34,687 nucleotides of DNA from CAZOHN01 sp964579325 (GTDB taxonomy: Bacteria > Pseudomonadota > Alphaproteobacteria > Rhodobacterales > Rhodobacteraceae), in contig CAZOHN010000014.1 in NCBI GenBank assembly GCA_964579325.1, positions 1 to 34,687 of the forward strand, written 5' to 3'. The position numbers were made by a program, and so were the translations under genes. Under the pieces are notes generated by a model, which searched no databases, was not told the origin of the DNA, and worked only from the letters and a program-made list of their open reading frames with translations. Positions 1-7,520 of the stretch are shown one piece after another. The number at the start of each line of letters is the position of its first letter. The first letter of the stretch is position 1.

Positions 1-473
1 CGGGATTTCGCCCAGTCCTCGGCATGGACCCCGGCGAAGACGCCCGACGCGAGCATGGCGGGGGCGTAGCGGGTGCCCTCCTCATTGGTCCAGTTGGTCA
101 CGACGACCGGGTGGCGGGTGCGGATGTTCAGGTCGTTGAGGGTGCGGATCACTTCCAGACCGGCGAGGACGCCGAGCACGCCGTCGTACTTGCCTCCCGT
201 TGGCTGGGTATCGAGGTGGCTGCCGATATATACCGGGGCGAGGTCCTCGGTGCCCGGACGCGTGGCAAACATGTTGCCCATGGTGTCGACGCCCATGGTC
301 ATGCCGGCCGCCGTGCACCACCGCTGGAACAGGTGGCGGCCTTCGCTGTCGGAATCGGTCAGCGTCTGGCGATTGTTGCCGCCCGCGATTCCCGGGCCGA
401 CCTTCGCCATGTCCATCAGGCTGTCCCACAGCCGTGCGCCGTCGATCCTGAGGTTGGCCCCCGGTGCCGTCAT
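1..473 (-). CDS. Zn-dependent hydrolase of the carbamoylase/allantoate amidohydrolase family, probable beta-ureidopropionase (N-terminal part)
   Basis: The gene runs off the left edge; only the first 157 codons are present, starting at ATG 473 behind an AGGGGG ribosome site. The translation shows the M20 peptidase-like metal signature GSHLDTQPTGGKYDG (about residues 80-95) and then TNEEGTRYAPAM, in which His, Asp and Glu are the expected di-metal ligands. The family hydrolyses N-carbamoyl amino acids, ureidopropionate or allantoate. A RutR-type palindrome lies 53 bases upstream, and dihydropyrimidine dehydrogenase and an omega-amino-acid transaminase are nearby. I therefore infer cleavage of N-carbamoyl-beta-alanine to beta-alanine, CO2 and ammonia in the cytoplasm. 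Allantoate amidohydrolase remains possible because the C-terminal part is not visible. Confidence 0.85.
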   Translation of the reverse strand, partial: MTAPGANLRIDGARLWDSLMDMAKVGPGIAGGNNRQTLTDSDSEGRHLFQRWCTAAGMTMGVDTMGNMFATRPGTEDLAPVYIGSHLDTQPTGGKYDGVLGVLAGLEVIRTLNDLNIRTRHPVVVTNWTNEEGTRYAPAMLASGVFAGVHAEDWAKS

Positions 474-526
474 CTTGTCTACCCCCTGTCGCACCCCGTC
501 GCGCCGCGGAGTCTCGAAGCATTTTT

Positions 527-542
527 CTGACCGTATGGTCAA
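527..542. promoter_or_regulatory. RutR-type operator upstream of the hydrolase
   Basis: The 16-base palindrome CTGACCGTATGGTCAA matches the E. coli RutR consensus TTGACCANNTGGTCAA at 12 of its 14 defined positions. It lies 53 bases before the hydrolase start on the minus strand and 108 bases before the UPF0303 gene on the plus strand. The palindrome core is nearly the same as that at 4291-4306, next to the rutR gene. Read on the minus strand it begins TTGACC, so it may overlap a -35 element and act as a repressor site. Binding is inferred, not shown. Confidence 0.7.
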
Positions 543-650
543 AACCGGGCACCTGGCAAGAGGTGCGGGGCTTGCGACGTGCCCCCTGTCATGCACCTGC
601 CCGGAATGTTAGCAGAGGACGGACGAACCGCACAGGTCGGGAGAGGGCAG

Positions 651-1103
651 ATGGACATCGCCGGGCTGGAGGCCGAGGAGACGGAGCTCGTCTTCGCGCG
701 GTTCGGGGAGGAGCAGGCGCTCGATCTCGGCGCGCGTCTCGTGGCGCTGGGGCGCGAGGGGCTGCTGCCAATCGTTATCGACATCCGCACGCCCGACCGG
801 ACCCTGTTTCACGCCGCCCTGCCCGGCTCGGCGCCGCTCAACGACCTCTGGGCACGGCGCAAGTCCGCCGCGACGCTCAAGTTCCACGCCGCCTCGCTCC
901 TGATCGGGGTGCGGATGCGCGAGAAGGGCGAGGACTTCGGCAAGCACGGGCTCTCGGAGGAAGACTACGCCAACCACGGCGGCAGCGTGCCGGTACGGGT
1001 CTCGGGTGTGGGCGTGGTTGCGGCGGCCACGGTGTCGGGCCTACCGCAGGTCGAGGATCACCGGCTCGTGGTCCGCGCGATGACCGAGATGCTGGGTGGC
1101 TGA
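651..1103 (+). CDS. UPF0303 / heme-degrading-domain (HbpS-like) protein
   Basis: A 150-residue protein starting at ATG 651 after a GGGAGAGGG ribosome site; an earlier in-frame ATG at 579 has no good site. Its length and motifs (LARRKSA-like WARRKSAATLKFH near residue 65, and DFGKHGLSEEDYANHGGSVP near residue 90) fit the UPF0303 family, which shares the HbpS/GlcG-like fold. The exact biochemical role of the family is poorly defined. The gene is divergent from the RutR-linked hydrolase and shares its 177-base intergenic region, so co-regulation is possible. It ends nine bases from the stop of the convergent dadA. Confidence 0.8.
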   Translation: MDIAGLEAEETELVFARFGEEQALDLGARLVALGREGLLPIVIDIRTPDRTLFHAALPGSAPLNDLWARRKSAATLKFHAASLLIGVRMREKGEDFGKHGLSEEDYANHGGSVPVRVSGVGVVAAATVSGLPQVEDHRLVVRAMTEMLGG

Positions 1104-1112
1104 CGCCTCTGC

Positions 1113-2417
1113 TCAGGCCGTCGCGGGCTTCCAACCGCCCTGCACGGCACGCGCCTTGCGCTTGTGCAGGTAGCGGCCGTAGCCCAGGTCGGCGGCCTCG
1201 ATCTCGGTCGCCCGGCCCGATATCAGGTCGGCGAGCACCCGGCCCGAACCCGCCGCCATCGTCCAGCCCAGGGTCCCATGCCCAGTGTTGAGCCAGAGGT
1301 TCGGCACCGTCGAAGCCCCGACGAGCGGCGTTCCGTCAGGAGTCATCGGGCGCAGTCCGGTCCAGAACGACGCACCCTTGAGGTCGCCGCCACCAGTGAA
1401 TAGCTCGCCCACCGATTTCTCCAGCGTCGCCCGGCGGCGCGGGTTCAGCGAGAGGTCGAACCCGGCGATCTCGGCGAGCCCGCCCACGCGGATCCGGTCG
1501 CCCAGCCGCGTGATCGCAACCTTGTAGGTCTCGTCCATCACGGTCGAGACCGGCGCGCGCGCTTCGTCCACGATCTTCGCAGTGATCGAATACCCCTTCA
1601 CCGGGTAGACCGGTAGCTTCATCCCAAACGGCGCGGCAAGCGCGGGCGAGTGGCTGCCAAGCGCCAGGACGAATGCGTCCGCCGACACGAGGCCGGCGTC
1701 GGTCTCGACCGCCGTGATCCGGTGCGCGTCGCCGACAAGACGGCGGATGCCGACACCCCAGCGGAAGGTCACGCCAGCCGCCTCGGCCTTCGCGGCAAGC
1801 GCGTTGGTGAACTTGAAGCAGTCGCCCGTCTCGTCACCCGGAAGGCGCAGGCCACCGGCGATGAGGTGCGCCGAGCCCGCGAGTCCCGGTTCGGCCGCCA
1901 CGCAGGCGGCAAGGTCGAGCACCTCGAAAGGCACCCCGTCGGCCTTCAGCACCGCGATGTCCTTCGCGGCGGAGGCGACCTGCTTCTCGGTGCGGAACAG
2001 CTGCAGCGTGCCGCGGGTGCGTTGGTCGTAGGCGACGCCGGTCTCGCCTCGGAGGTCGATCAGGCAGTCGCGCGAGTATTCCGCAAGCCGCACCATGCGG
2101 CTCTTGTTCACCTTGTAGGCGTCGGTGGTGCAGTTCGACAGCATCTGCCACATCCACTCGACGCGCTGGCGGTCCAGTTTCGGTTGCAGGACGAGCGGTG
2201 CATGGGCCTGGAACATCCACTTGAGCGCCTTCATCGGGATGCCGGGCGCGGCCCAGGGGGCCGAGTAGCCGGGGCTCACTTCCCCGGCGTTGGCAAAGGA
2301 GGTCTCCAGCGCAGGACCCGCCTGCCGGTCGAGCACGGTCACCTCGTGGCCAGCTCGGGCCAGATACCAAGCGCAGGTTACGCCGATCACACCGGCTCCG
2401 AGAACGACGATCTTCAT
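1113..2417 (-). CDS. dadA: D-amino acid dehydrogenase
   Basis: A 434-residue FAD-dependent dehydrogenase of the DAO/GlyDH fold that oxidises D-amino acids (classically D-alanine) to 2-oxo acids, passing electrons to the membrane quinone pool. The N-terminus carries the FAD-binding motif VLGAGVIG (residues 5-12), followed by the DadA-typical TSFANAGEVSPGYSAPWA. Near the C-terminus are GLRPMTPDGTP and NTGHGTLGWTMAAGSG, also typical of DadA. Length matches the E. coli enzyme (432). No Lrp/AsnC regulator lies beside it. The 191 bases upstream up to the cupin gene hold no gene; two copies of GCGGAA are visible there (near 2509 and 2519 on the plus strand) but I cannot assign a binding site. Confidence 0.93.
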   Translation of the reverse strand: MKIVVLGAGVIGVTCAWYLARAGHEVTVLDRQAGPALETSFANAGEVSPGYSAPWAAPGIPMKALKWMFQAHAPLVLQPKLDRQRVEWMWQMLSNCTTDAYKVNKSRMVRLAEYSRDCLIDLRGETGVAYDQRTRGTLQLFRTEKQVASAAKDIAVLKADGVPFEVLDLAACVAAEPGLAGSAHLIAGGLRLPGDETGDCFKFTNALAAKAEAAGVTFRWGVGIRRLVGDAHRITAVETDAGLVSADAFVLALGSHSPALAAPFGMKLPVYPVKGYSITAKIVDEARAPVSTVMDETYKVAITRLGDRIRVGGLAEIAGFDLSLNPRRRATLEKSVGELFTGGGDLKGASFWTGLRPMTPDGTPLVGASTVPNLWLNTGHGTLGWTMAAGSGRVLADLISGRATEIEAADLGYGRYLHKRKARAVQGGWKPATA

Positions 2418-2608
2418 GGCAAAACTCCAGCGCTTGTCCTGACGGGAGATATGCGCGCTCAGGGCACGAAGAGGGTTGCGATGATTGCGTGGCAGACCAT
2501 GCGGAATGCACGTTTCTGCGGAAAATCAGTCAGATTGCCGAAAAGTCTTCGACATCAACAGGAATCACGAGTGAATACCACTGCCGAGAGGCGCCCCGGC
2601 CGAAGAAC

Positions 2609-2899
2609 CTACTTCAACTCCACCTCGACGAAGCTCATCGGGGATGGACCATCGTTGATAACGTTGTGCTCCACGCCTTCCGAGCGCCGATACGCCGATC
2701 CAGCAGGAACGGTGACCCGGCGCGTTCCGCCGCCGGGCTCCTCCAGAAGCATGTGGCAATCGGTGATCGCCGTGATGACGTAGTCGAACCCGTGGCGGTG
2801 CCAGCCGGTCTCGGCCCCCGACGGAAAGTCGAAGCGGGTCGCGCGCACCCGGTCGTCATCGATCAGGGTGGTGGCCCTGCAGCCTGGGCGCGTAGCCAT
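2609..2899 (-). CDS. Small cupin-domain protein
   Basis: A 96-residue single-domain cupin. The metal-binding motif 1 appears as SGAETGWHRHGFDYVI (residues about 27-42, with the two His), and motif 2 as RRSEGVEHNVINDG. The start is ATG 2899, whose A is also the last base of the transaminase stop codon (TGATG), so the two genes are translationally coupled. An in-frame TTG one codon earlier is less likely. Small cupins next to transaminases often bind or isomerise a small organic acid, but nothing here fixes the substrate. A role in handling malonate semialdehyde or another product of the coupled transaminase is only a guess. Confidence 0.85.
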   Translation of the reverse strand: MATRPGCRATTLIDDDRVRATRFDFPSGAETGWHRHGFDYVITAITDCHMLLEEPGGGTRRVTVPAGSAYRRSEGVEHNVINDGPSPMSFVEVELK

Positions 2900-4227
2900 C
2901 AATGCAACGTCTTTAGCACGTCGGAGAGCGTCCCGATCAGAGTGTCGATATGCGCCTTTTCGATGATCAGCGGCGGGCTCATCGCGATGATGTCGCCGGT
3001 GGTGCGGATCAGGATGTTCTTGTCGTAGGCCGCAAGGAACGCCGAGAACGCCCGCTTGGTCGGCTCACCCGCGATGGGGTCGAGTTCCACCGCACCGATC
3101 AGGCCCATGTTGCGAATGTCGATGACGTGCGGCAGGTCCTTCAGGGAGTGCAGTGCCTCTTCCCAGTAGGGCGCAATTCCGGCGGCGCGCTCGAACAGGC
3201 CCTCGGAGCGGTAGGTTTCCAGCGTCGCGATCCCGGCGGCGCAGGCGATAGGACTGCCCGAATATGTATAGCCGTGGAACAACTCGATCATGTGCTCGGG
3301 GCCGGTCATGAAAGCGTCATGAATGGCAGCCGTGGCCAACACGGCGCCCATCGGGATCACGCCGTTGGTGATGCCCTTGGCGCAGGTGATGAGGTCGGGC
3401 ATCACGTTGAAGTACTGCGCCGCGAAGGGGGCACCCAGGCGGCCAAAGCCGGTGATGACCTCGTCGAAGATCAAGAGGATGCCGTGCTTGGTGCAGATCG
3501 CGCGGAGCTTCTCGAGGTAGCCCTTCGGCGGCAGGATAACACCGGTCGAGCCCGCGACAGGCTCCACGATGACGGCCGCGATGGTCTCGGCTCCGTGCAG
3601 TGCGACGATGCGCTCCAGTTCGTCGGCCAGTTCCGCGCCGTGTTCGGGCTGCCCGCGGGTCCAGGCGTTCTTCGCCGGAAGATGCGTGTGTGGCATGTGA
3701 TCGACGCCGGCGAGCATGGTGCCGAAGTGTCGGCGATTGTTGACGATGCCGCCGACCGAGATGCCGCCGAAGCCAACACCGTGATAGCCGCGCTCGCGCC
3801 CGATCAGGCGGGTCCGCGTGGCCTCGCCGCGCGCGCGGTGGTAGGCGAGCGCGATCTTTAGCGCGGTGTCCACGGCCTCCGAGCCCGAGTTGCAGAAGAA
3901 GACGTGATCCATGCCCTCTGGCGCGATGCCGACGACGCGGTTGGCGAGTTCGAAGGCCTTCGGGTGCCCCATCTGGAAGGCCGGCGCATAGTCAAGCTCG
4001 GCCGCCTGCTTCTGGATCGCCTCGGTGATCAGTGGCCGGGTATGGCCGGCATTGCAGCACCACAGGCCCGCCGTCCCATCGAGGATTTCGCGGCCGTCCG
4101 AGGCCGTGAAATGCATGTCCTTCGCGGCCACCAGGATCCGCGGTGCCTTCTTGAACTGCCGGTTCGAGGTGAAGGGCATCCAGAAGGCATTAAGATCATT
4201 CGGTACAGCGTTGCGGTCGAGTGCCAT
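2899..4227 (-). CDS. Omega-amino acid (beta-alanine):pyruvate transaminase, class III PLP enzyme
   Basis: A 442-residue class III aminotransferase. The cofactor-binding signature is visible: FCNSGSEAVDTALKIA near residue 111, FDEVITGFGR with Asp255, and the Schiff-base Lys284 in ITCAKGITNG. Length and the N-terminal phrase LNAFWMPFTSNRQFK fit beta-alanine:pyruvate transaminases, which convert beta-alanine and pyruvate to malonate semialdehyde and alanine. The gene starts at ATG 4227 after GGGGAA and is divergent from rutR with a RutR-type palindrome 63 bases upstream. This placement supports a role as the last step of reductive pyrimidine breakdown. Other omega-amino acids, such as GABA or taurine, are possible substrates. 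Confidence 0.9.
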   Translation of the reverse strand: MALDRNAVPNDLNAFWMPFTSNRQFKKAPRILVAAKDMHFTASDGREILDGTAGLWCCNAGHTRPLITEAIQKQAAELDYAPAFQMGHPKAFELANRVVGIAPEGMDHVFFCNSGSEAVDTALKIALAYHRARGEATRTRLIGRERGYHGVGFGGISVGGIVNNRRHFGTMLAGVDHMPHTHLPAKNAWTRGQPEHGAELADELERIVALHGAETIAAVIVEPVAGSTGVILPPKGYLEKLRAICTKHGILLIFDEVITGFGRLGAPFAAQYFNVMPDLITCAKGITNGVIPMGAVLATAAIHDAFMTGPEHMIELFHGYTYSGSPIACAAGIATLETYRSEGLFERAAGIAPYWEEALHSLKDLPHVIDIRNMGLIGAVELDPIAGEPTKRAFSAFLAAYDKNILIRTTGDIIAMSPPLIIEKAHIDTLIGTLSDVLKTLH

Positions 4228-4290
4228 CAGGGTTCCCCATGAGGATTGCCCCGGGGGCCGGTGGCCGCGCCCGAGGAGCGTTGCAAACTT

Positions 4291-4306
4291 TTGACCGATT
4301 GGTCAG
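4291..4306. promoter_or_regulatory. RutR-type operator between transaminase and rutR
   Basis: The palindrome TTGACCGATTGGTCAG matches the E. coli RutR consensus at 12 of 14 defined positions. It lies between two divergent genes, 63 bases from the transaminase start and 68 bases from the rutR start, a position suited to control of both and to autoregulation. On the plus strand its left half TTGACC could be a -35 element, with TAGGAG at 4315 a weak -10 after 18 bases. Both sites in this window share the core TGACCG-WW-TGGTCA. Confidence 0.72.
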
Positions 4307-4374
4307 GATCAGGCTAGGAGACCTATGACACTCCGTCAAGCTACGGCAAGGTCACGGGGTCGGGACGGAGCGAG

Positions 4375-5004
4375 ATGGCAAGAGGGAAGGCGCAACCGCG
4401 CACGCGAATCCAGCAGCAGAATCGGGAAGCGATTCTCGATGCCGCGCTCGAGGTGTTCTCAACCCATGGCTTCCGCGGCGCAACGCTCGACCAGATTGCA
4501 GCCTCCGCAGGTCTTTCGAAGCCCAACCTGCTCTACTACTTTCCGTCCAAGGAGACGATCCACACCGAGTTGCTCGCCGGACTCCTTGACACCTGGCTCG
4601 ACCCACTTCGCGCGCTCGACCCGAAGGGCGATCCGCGGGCGGAAATCTTGCGCTATGTCCATCGCAAGCTGGAGATGAGCCGGGAGATGCCGCGTGAAAG
4701 CAGGCTGTTCGCCAATGAAGTGTTGCAGGGCGCGCCGCGGCTCGGGCCGCTGCTCGGCTCCAAATTGCGCCTTCTGGTCGAGGAGAAGTCGGCGGTTCTC
4801 CAGTCGTGGATAGATGAGGGGAGGATCGCACGCGTCCATCCAAAGCACCTTATCTTCTCCATTTGGGCGCTTACCCAGCACTATGCCGATTTCGAGGCGC
4901 AGGTCAGCGCCGTGCTTGGCCCGGCAGAGACGGACCCCTATGCCGATGCATCGGATTTTCTGGATAGTCTGTTCTCCCGCCTCCTCGCGCCGCCGGCAAC
5001 TTAG
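4375..5004 (+). CDS. rutR: TetR-family regulator RutR, pyrimidine-responsive
   Basis: A 209-residue TetR-type regulator. Residues about 15-62 form the helix-turn-helix, including TLDQIAASAGLSKPNLLYYF. The C-terminal half carries the RutR-like phrases LDTWLDPLRALD and SRLFANEVLQGAP, followed by HPKHLIFSIWALTQHYADF. In E. coli RutR binds uracil or thymine and then releases TTGACCA-type palindromes. Two such sites occur here, one directly upstream of this gene. I infer that it represses the transaminase, the hydrolase and itself until pyrimidines are present. No rutA-G monooxygenase genes are in the window; the neighbours belong to the reductive route instead. Confidence 0.88.
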   Translation: MARGKAQPRTRIQQQNREAILDAALEVFSTHGFRGATLDQIAASAGLSKPNLLYYFPSKETIHTELLAGLLDTWLDPLRALDPKGDPRAEILRYVHRKLEMSREMPRESRLFANEVLQGAPRLGPLLGSKLRLLVEEKSAVLQSWIDEGRIARVHPKHLIFSIWALTQHYADFEAQVSAVLGPAETDPYADASDFLDSLFSRLLAPPAT

Positions 5005-5046
5005 CCATTTCGTAACCTGTTCCGGGCAATCCTGCGAGTCGGTGGG

Positions 5047-5062
5047 GGCTCCTGTAGGAGCC
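5047..5062 (+). promoter_or_regulatory. Hairpin enclosing the ribosome site of the next gene
   Basis: GGCTCCTGTAGGAGCC is a perfect inverted repeat (7-base arms, 2-base centre; in RNA a 6-base stem with a four-base loop). Its right arm contains AGGAG (5056-5060), the ribosome site for ATG 5069 eight bases later. In RNA the site would be paired with the left arm, so translation could be limited by folding. There is no T-run, so it is not an ordinary terminator for rutR. Confidence 0.5.
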
Positions 5063-5068
5063 AGAAAG

Positions 5069-5536
5069 ATGTTCACGGTTCAGCCAGTCCAGATGCCGCT
5101 CACGGGCGCTGCGATCGCGCGGCCGGAGCTGTCGTCGGTCCAGAGCGTGACAGCAGTTGCCGCGGCGGGTGACAGCTCGGGCGCGCGCAACGACCTCACG
5201 CGCGACCCTGGCGCCGATTCCGAACGCGCCGCGCGCCTCCTCGCGCAACTCCGGCGGGACCCCTCCGCACCGGCCGGTCCGCCGCCCGCCTTCAAGGCAA
5301 ATGTCCTCGACATGGAGCGAGCACGCCTGATGGACCCACCGGACCTTGTCACGGAGGAGCAGGACGTCGACGTCGAGGCGGCGCAGGATGAAGGCGAGGA
5401 GGACGAGGCGAGCGGAACCGAATCCGCGCCCGAAAACGCGCACGAGATCCGGCCATATCGCGACGCCGAGGCGCCGCAGCGCGCCTACGAGGAAGCCCGG
5501 GTTTCAGCAGCGCCTGCGTCGTACGCGGCAGCCTGA
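5069..5536 (+). CDS. Hypothetical acidic protein
   Basis: A 155-residue protein that I do not recognise. The start chosen is ATG 5069, which has an AGGAG ribosome site at proper spacing; a longer in-frame extension to 4814 overlaps rutR and is rejected. The N-terminal 35 residues are rich in Ala, Val and Pro. The middle (about residues 45-90) is mixed-charge, and the segment at about 88-120 is strongly acidic (EEQDVDVEAAQDEGEEDEA). No signal peptide, membrane helix or catalytic motif is evident, and most of it looks disordered. It converges on preA with four bases between the stops. I infer a lineage-restricted protein of unknown role. Confidence 0.65.
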   Translation: MFTVQPVQMPLTGAAIARPELSSVQSVTAVAAAGDSSGARNDLTRDPGADSERAARLLAQLRRDPSAPAGPPPAFKANVLDMERARLMDPPDLVTEEQDVDVEAAQDEGEEDEASGTESAPENAHEIRPYRDAEAPQRAYEEARVSAAPASYAAA

Positions 5537-5540
5537 GGCT

Positions 5541-6845
5541 CTACTCGGCAGCCTTCGCCATCGGGTTGTTGGGGTGCGTGGTCCAGTTGGCGTATTCAGC
5601 CGGAACCACCCGCCCCGTGCGAAGGTCTACCTCTCCCGGCTGGATCCGCTCCATCGTGATGCAATCCTCGACGGGGCAGACATCGACGCAGAGGTTGCAG
5701 GCGACGCATTCCTCGTCGATCACCTCGAATACCCGTCCGGGCTTCATCGCGATGGCCTGGTGGCTGGTGTCCTCGCAGGCCGCGAAGCACCGGCCGCACT
5801 TGATGCAGAGGTCGGGGTCGATTCGTGCCTTGGTGACGTAGTTCAGGTTCAGGTACTGCCAGTCGGTCACGTTCGGCACGGCACGCCCGGTCACCTGATC
5901 TACCGAAGCGTAACCCTTTCCATCCATCCAGTCGCTGAGTCCCGACACCATCTCCTCGACGATGCGGAAGCCGTAGGTCATCGCCGCCGTGCAGACCTGT
6001 ACCGTGCCTGCACCGAGCGCGAGGAACTCCGCTGCGTCGCGCCAGGTCGTGACCCCGCCAATGCCCGAGATCGGCAGGCCCGCGGTTTCCGCGTCGCGGG
6101 CGATCTCGGCGACCATGTTCAGCGCGATGGGCTTCACTGCTGGCCCGCAATAGCCGCCGTGGCTGCCCTTGCCGTCGATCGAGGGTTCCGGGCTCATCGT
6201 GTCGAGGTTGACCGAAGTAATCGACGAGATGGTGTTGATCAGCGAAACCGCGTCAGCCCCGCCTCGCTTCGCCGCCCGAGCGGGATAGCGAATGTCGGTG
6301 ATGTTGGGCGTCAGCTTCACGATCACCGGCATCCGGGTATTCTGCTTGCACCAGCGGGCGACCATCTCGATGTACTCCGGGACTTGTCCCACCGCAGAAC
6401 CCATGCCGCGCTCGCTCATCCCATGCGGGCAGCCGAAGTTCAGCTCGATGCCGTCAGCGCCAGTATCCTCCACGAGCGGCAGGATCGCCTTCCAGGCCTG
6501 CTCCTCACAGGGCACCATCAATGACACCACCATTGCCCGGTCCGGCCAGTCACGCTTGACCTCCTTGATCTCGCGCAGGTTCACCTCAAGCGGGCGGTCG
6601 GTGATCAGCTCGATGTTGTTCAGCCCCAGCACCCGCCGATCCGCACCGTAGATGACGCCGTAGCGCGGGCCATTCACGTTGACGATGGGCGGGCCTGCCT
6701 CTCCGAGCGTCTTCCAGACAACCCCGCCCCAGCCCGCCTTGAAGGCGCGGACGACATTGTAGGCCTTGTCGGTCGGTGGTGCCGAAGCCAGCCAGAACGG
6801 GTTCGGGGACTTGATGCCGACGAATTCGGTCGCGAGGTTCGCCAT
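5541..6845 (-). CDS. preA: NAD-dependent dihydropyrimidine dehydrogenase, PreA subunit
   Basis: A 434-residue subunit that reduces uracil or thymine to the 5,6-dihydro form. It has an FMN-binding TIM barrel (residues about 1-320) resembling dihydroorotate dehydrogenase, with NFGCPHGMSERGMGSAVGQ at about 128-146 and SGIGGVTTWRDAAEFLALGA later. Two 4Fe-4S motifs follow: CIKCGRCFAAC and CVACNLCVDVCP. The loop that carries the active-site Cys in mammalian enzyme (GLACGQ) reads GSAVGQ here; as I recall E. coli PreA also has Val there. The start is ATG 6845, six bases after GGAGG; an upstream ATG adds 13 residues without support. PreT is encoded two genes upstream on the same strand. Confidence 0.93.
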   Translation of the reverse strand: MANLATEFVGIKSPNPFWLASAPPTDKAYNVVRAFKAGWGGVVWKTLGEAGPPIVNVNGPRYGVIYGADRRVLGLNNIELITDRPLEVNLREIKEVKRDWPDRAMVVSLMVPCEEQAWKAILPLVEDTGADGIELNFGCPHGMSERGMGSAVGQVPEYIEMVARWCKQNTRMPVIVKLTPNITDIRYPARAAKRGGADAVSLINTISSITSVNLDTMSPEPSIDGKGSHGGYCGPAVKPIALNMVAEIARDAETAGLPISGIGGVTTWRDAAEFLALGAGTVQVCTAAMTYGFRIVEEMVSGLSDWMDGKGYASVDQVTGRAVPNVTDWQYLNLNYVTKARIDPDLCIKCGRCFAACEDTSHQAIAMKPGRVFEVIDEECVACNLCVDVCPVEDCITMERIQPGEVDLRTGRVVPAEYANWTTHPNNPMAKAAE

Positions 6846-6920
6846 GTCACGCCTCCACGGGCAAGGGCCGCGCGGGTTTCGCACGGCAGTTCAGGTATGC
6901 AACAGGAGCCGAAGTGCCGG

Positions 6921-7460
6921 TCAACCACCGGCAATCGCGCGCCAAAGCCAGCCAATCACGTCGCCGCCCACCTCGCCCGACTTCGGAACCACGAAGGCCC
7001 AGGCCACTGCCCCGACCGCATTTGCGCCGAGGAACGCGTAGAGTCTCATCCCGGCCATCCCGGCCATCAGGAAGACGACCGGCCTCAGGAAAGTCAGGAA
7101 GTGCCCGATGGTCACGGCAAGCACCCCGCGGCGTGCAAAGACACCGCGGCTCTTCTCCACGAGATCGGGGTGGTTCGAAAGCGGCCAGACGCGGAACATC
7201 GGCTCGCCATACCGCCAGCCCAGCCAGAACGAAAAGGTCGATCCGATCAGTGCCCCGATCGTCGCCCCGGCCCAGATCGGCCCGAAATCGAGCGCGCCCG
7301 TCGCAACCAGGGCACCCACGCCCACCAGGATCGCCGTCGAAGGGATCAGGATCGAAATGAAGGCCGTGGTCTCGCCCGCCGCGAAGACAAGCGCCAGCCA
7401 GAACGCCCACTCGCGGTTGGCGCTGATGAATTCGATCACGCGATTGGCAAAGTCTTCCAT
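6921..7460 (-). CDS. DedA/VTT-family membrane protein
   Basis: A 179-residue polytopic inner-membrane protein starting at ATG 7460. Hydrophobic segments lie at about residues 17-37, 45-75, 115-145 and 150-175. The family motif region appears as GHFLTFLRPVVFLMAGMAGM, matching the conserved G-R/H-F-x-P-x-x-R-x-x-x-P-x-x-A-G pattern of DedA proteins only partly. DedA proteins are lipid or proton-coupled transporters needed for envelope integrity; several act as undecaprenyl-phosphate or phospholipid flippases. The gene sits between preT and preA on the same strand with gaps of 60 and 75 bases, so it is probably co-transcribed, although its link to pyrimidine use is unclear. Confidence 0.85.
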   Translation of the reverse strand: MEDFANRVIEFISANREWAFWLALVFAAGETTAFISILIPSTAILVGVGALVATGALDFGPIWAGATIGALIGSTFSFWLGWRYGEPMFRVWPLSNHPDLVEKSRGVFARRGVLAVTIGHFLTFLRPVVFLMAGMAGMRLYAFLGANAVGAVAWAFVVPKSGEVGGDVIGWLWRAIAGG

Positions 7461-7520
7461 GCGGCTCCCGTCCCGTCGCCGCCTCATGTAAGGCCGGATG
7501 TACCGACGCGGAAGTCACCT

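Noticed and set aside
1650..2783. 377-codon plus-strand open frame over dadA and the cupin gene
   Set aside because: It is antisense to two recognised genes and has no family features.
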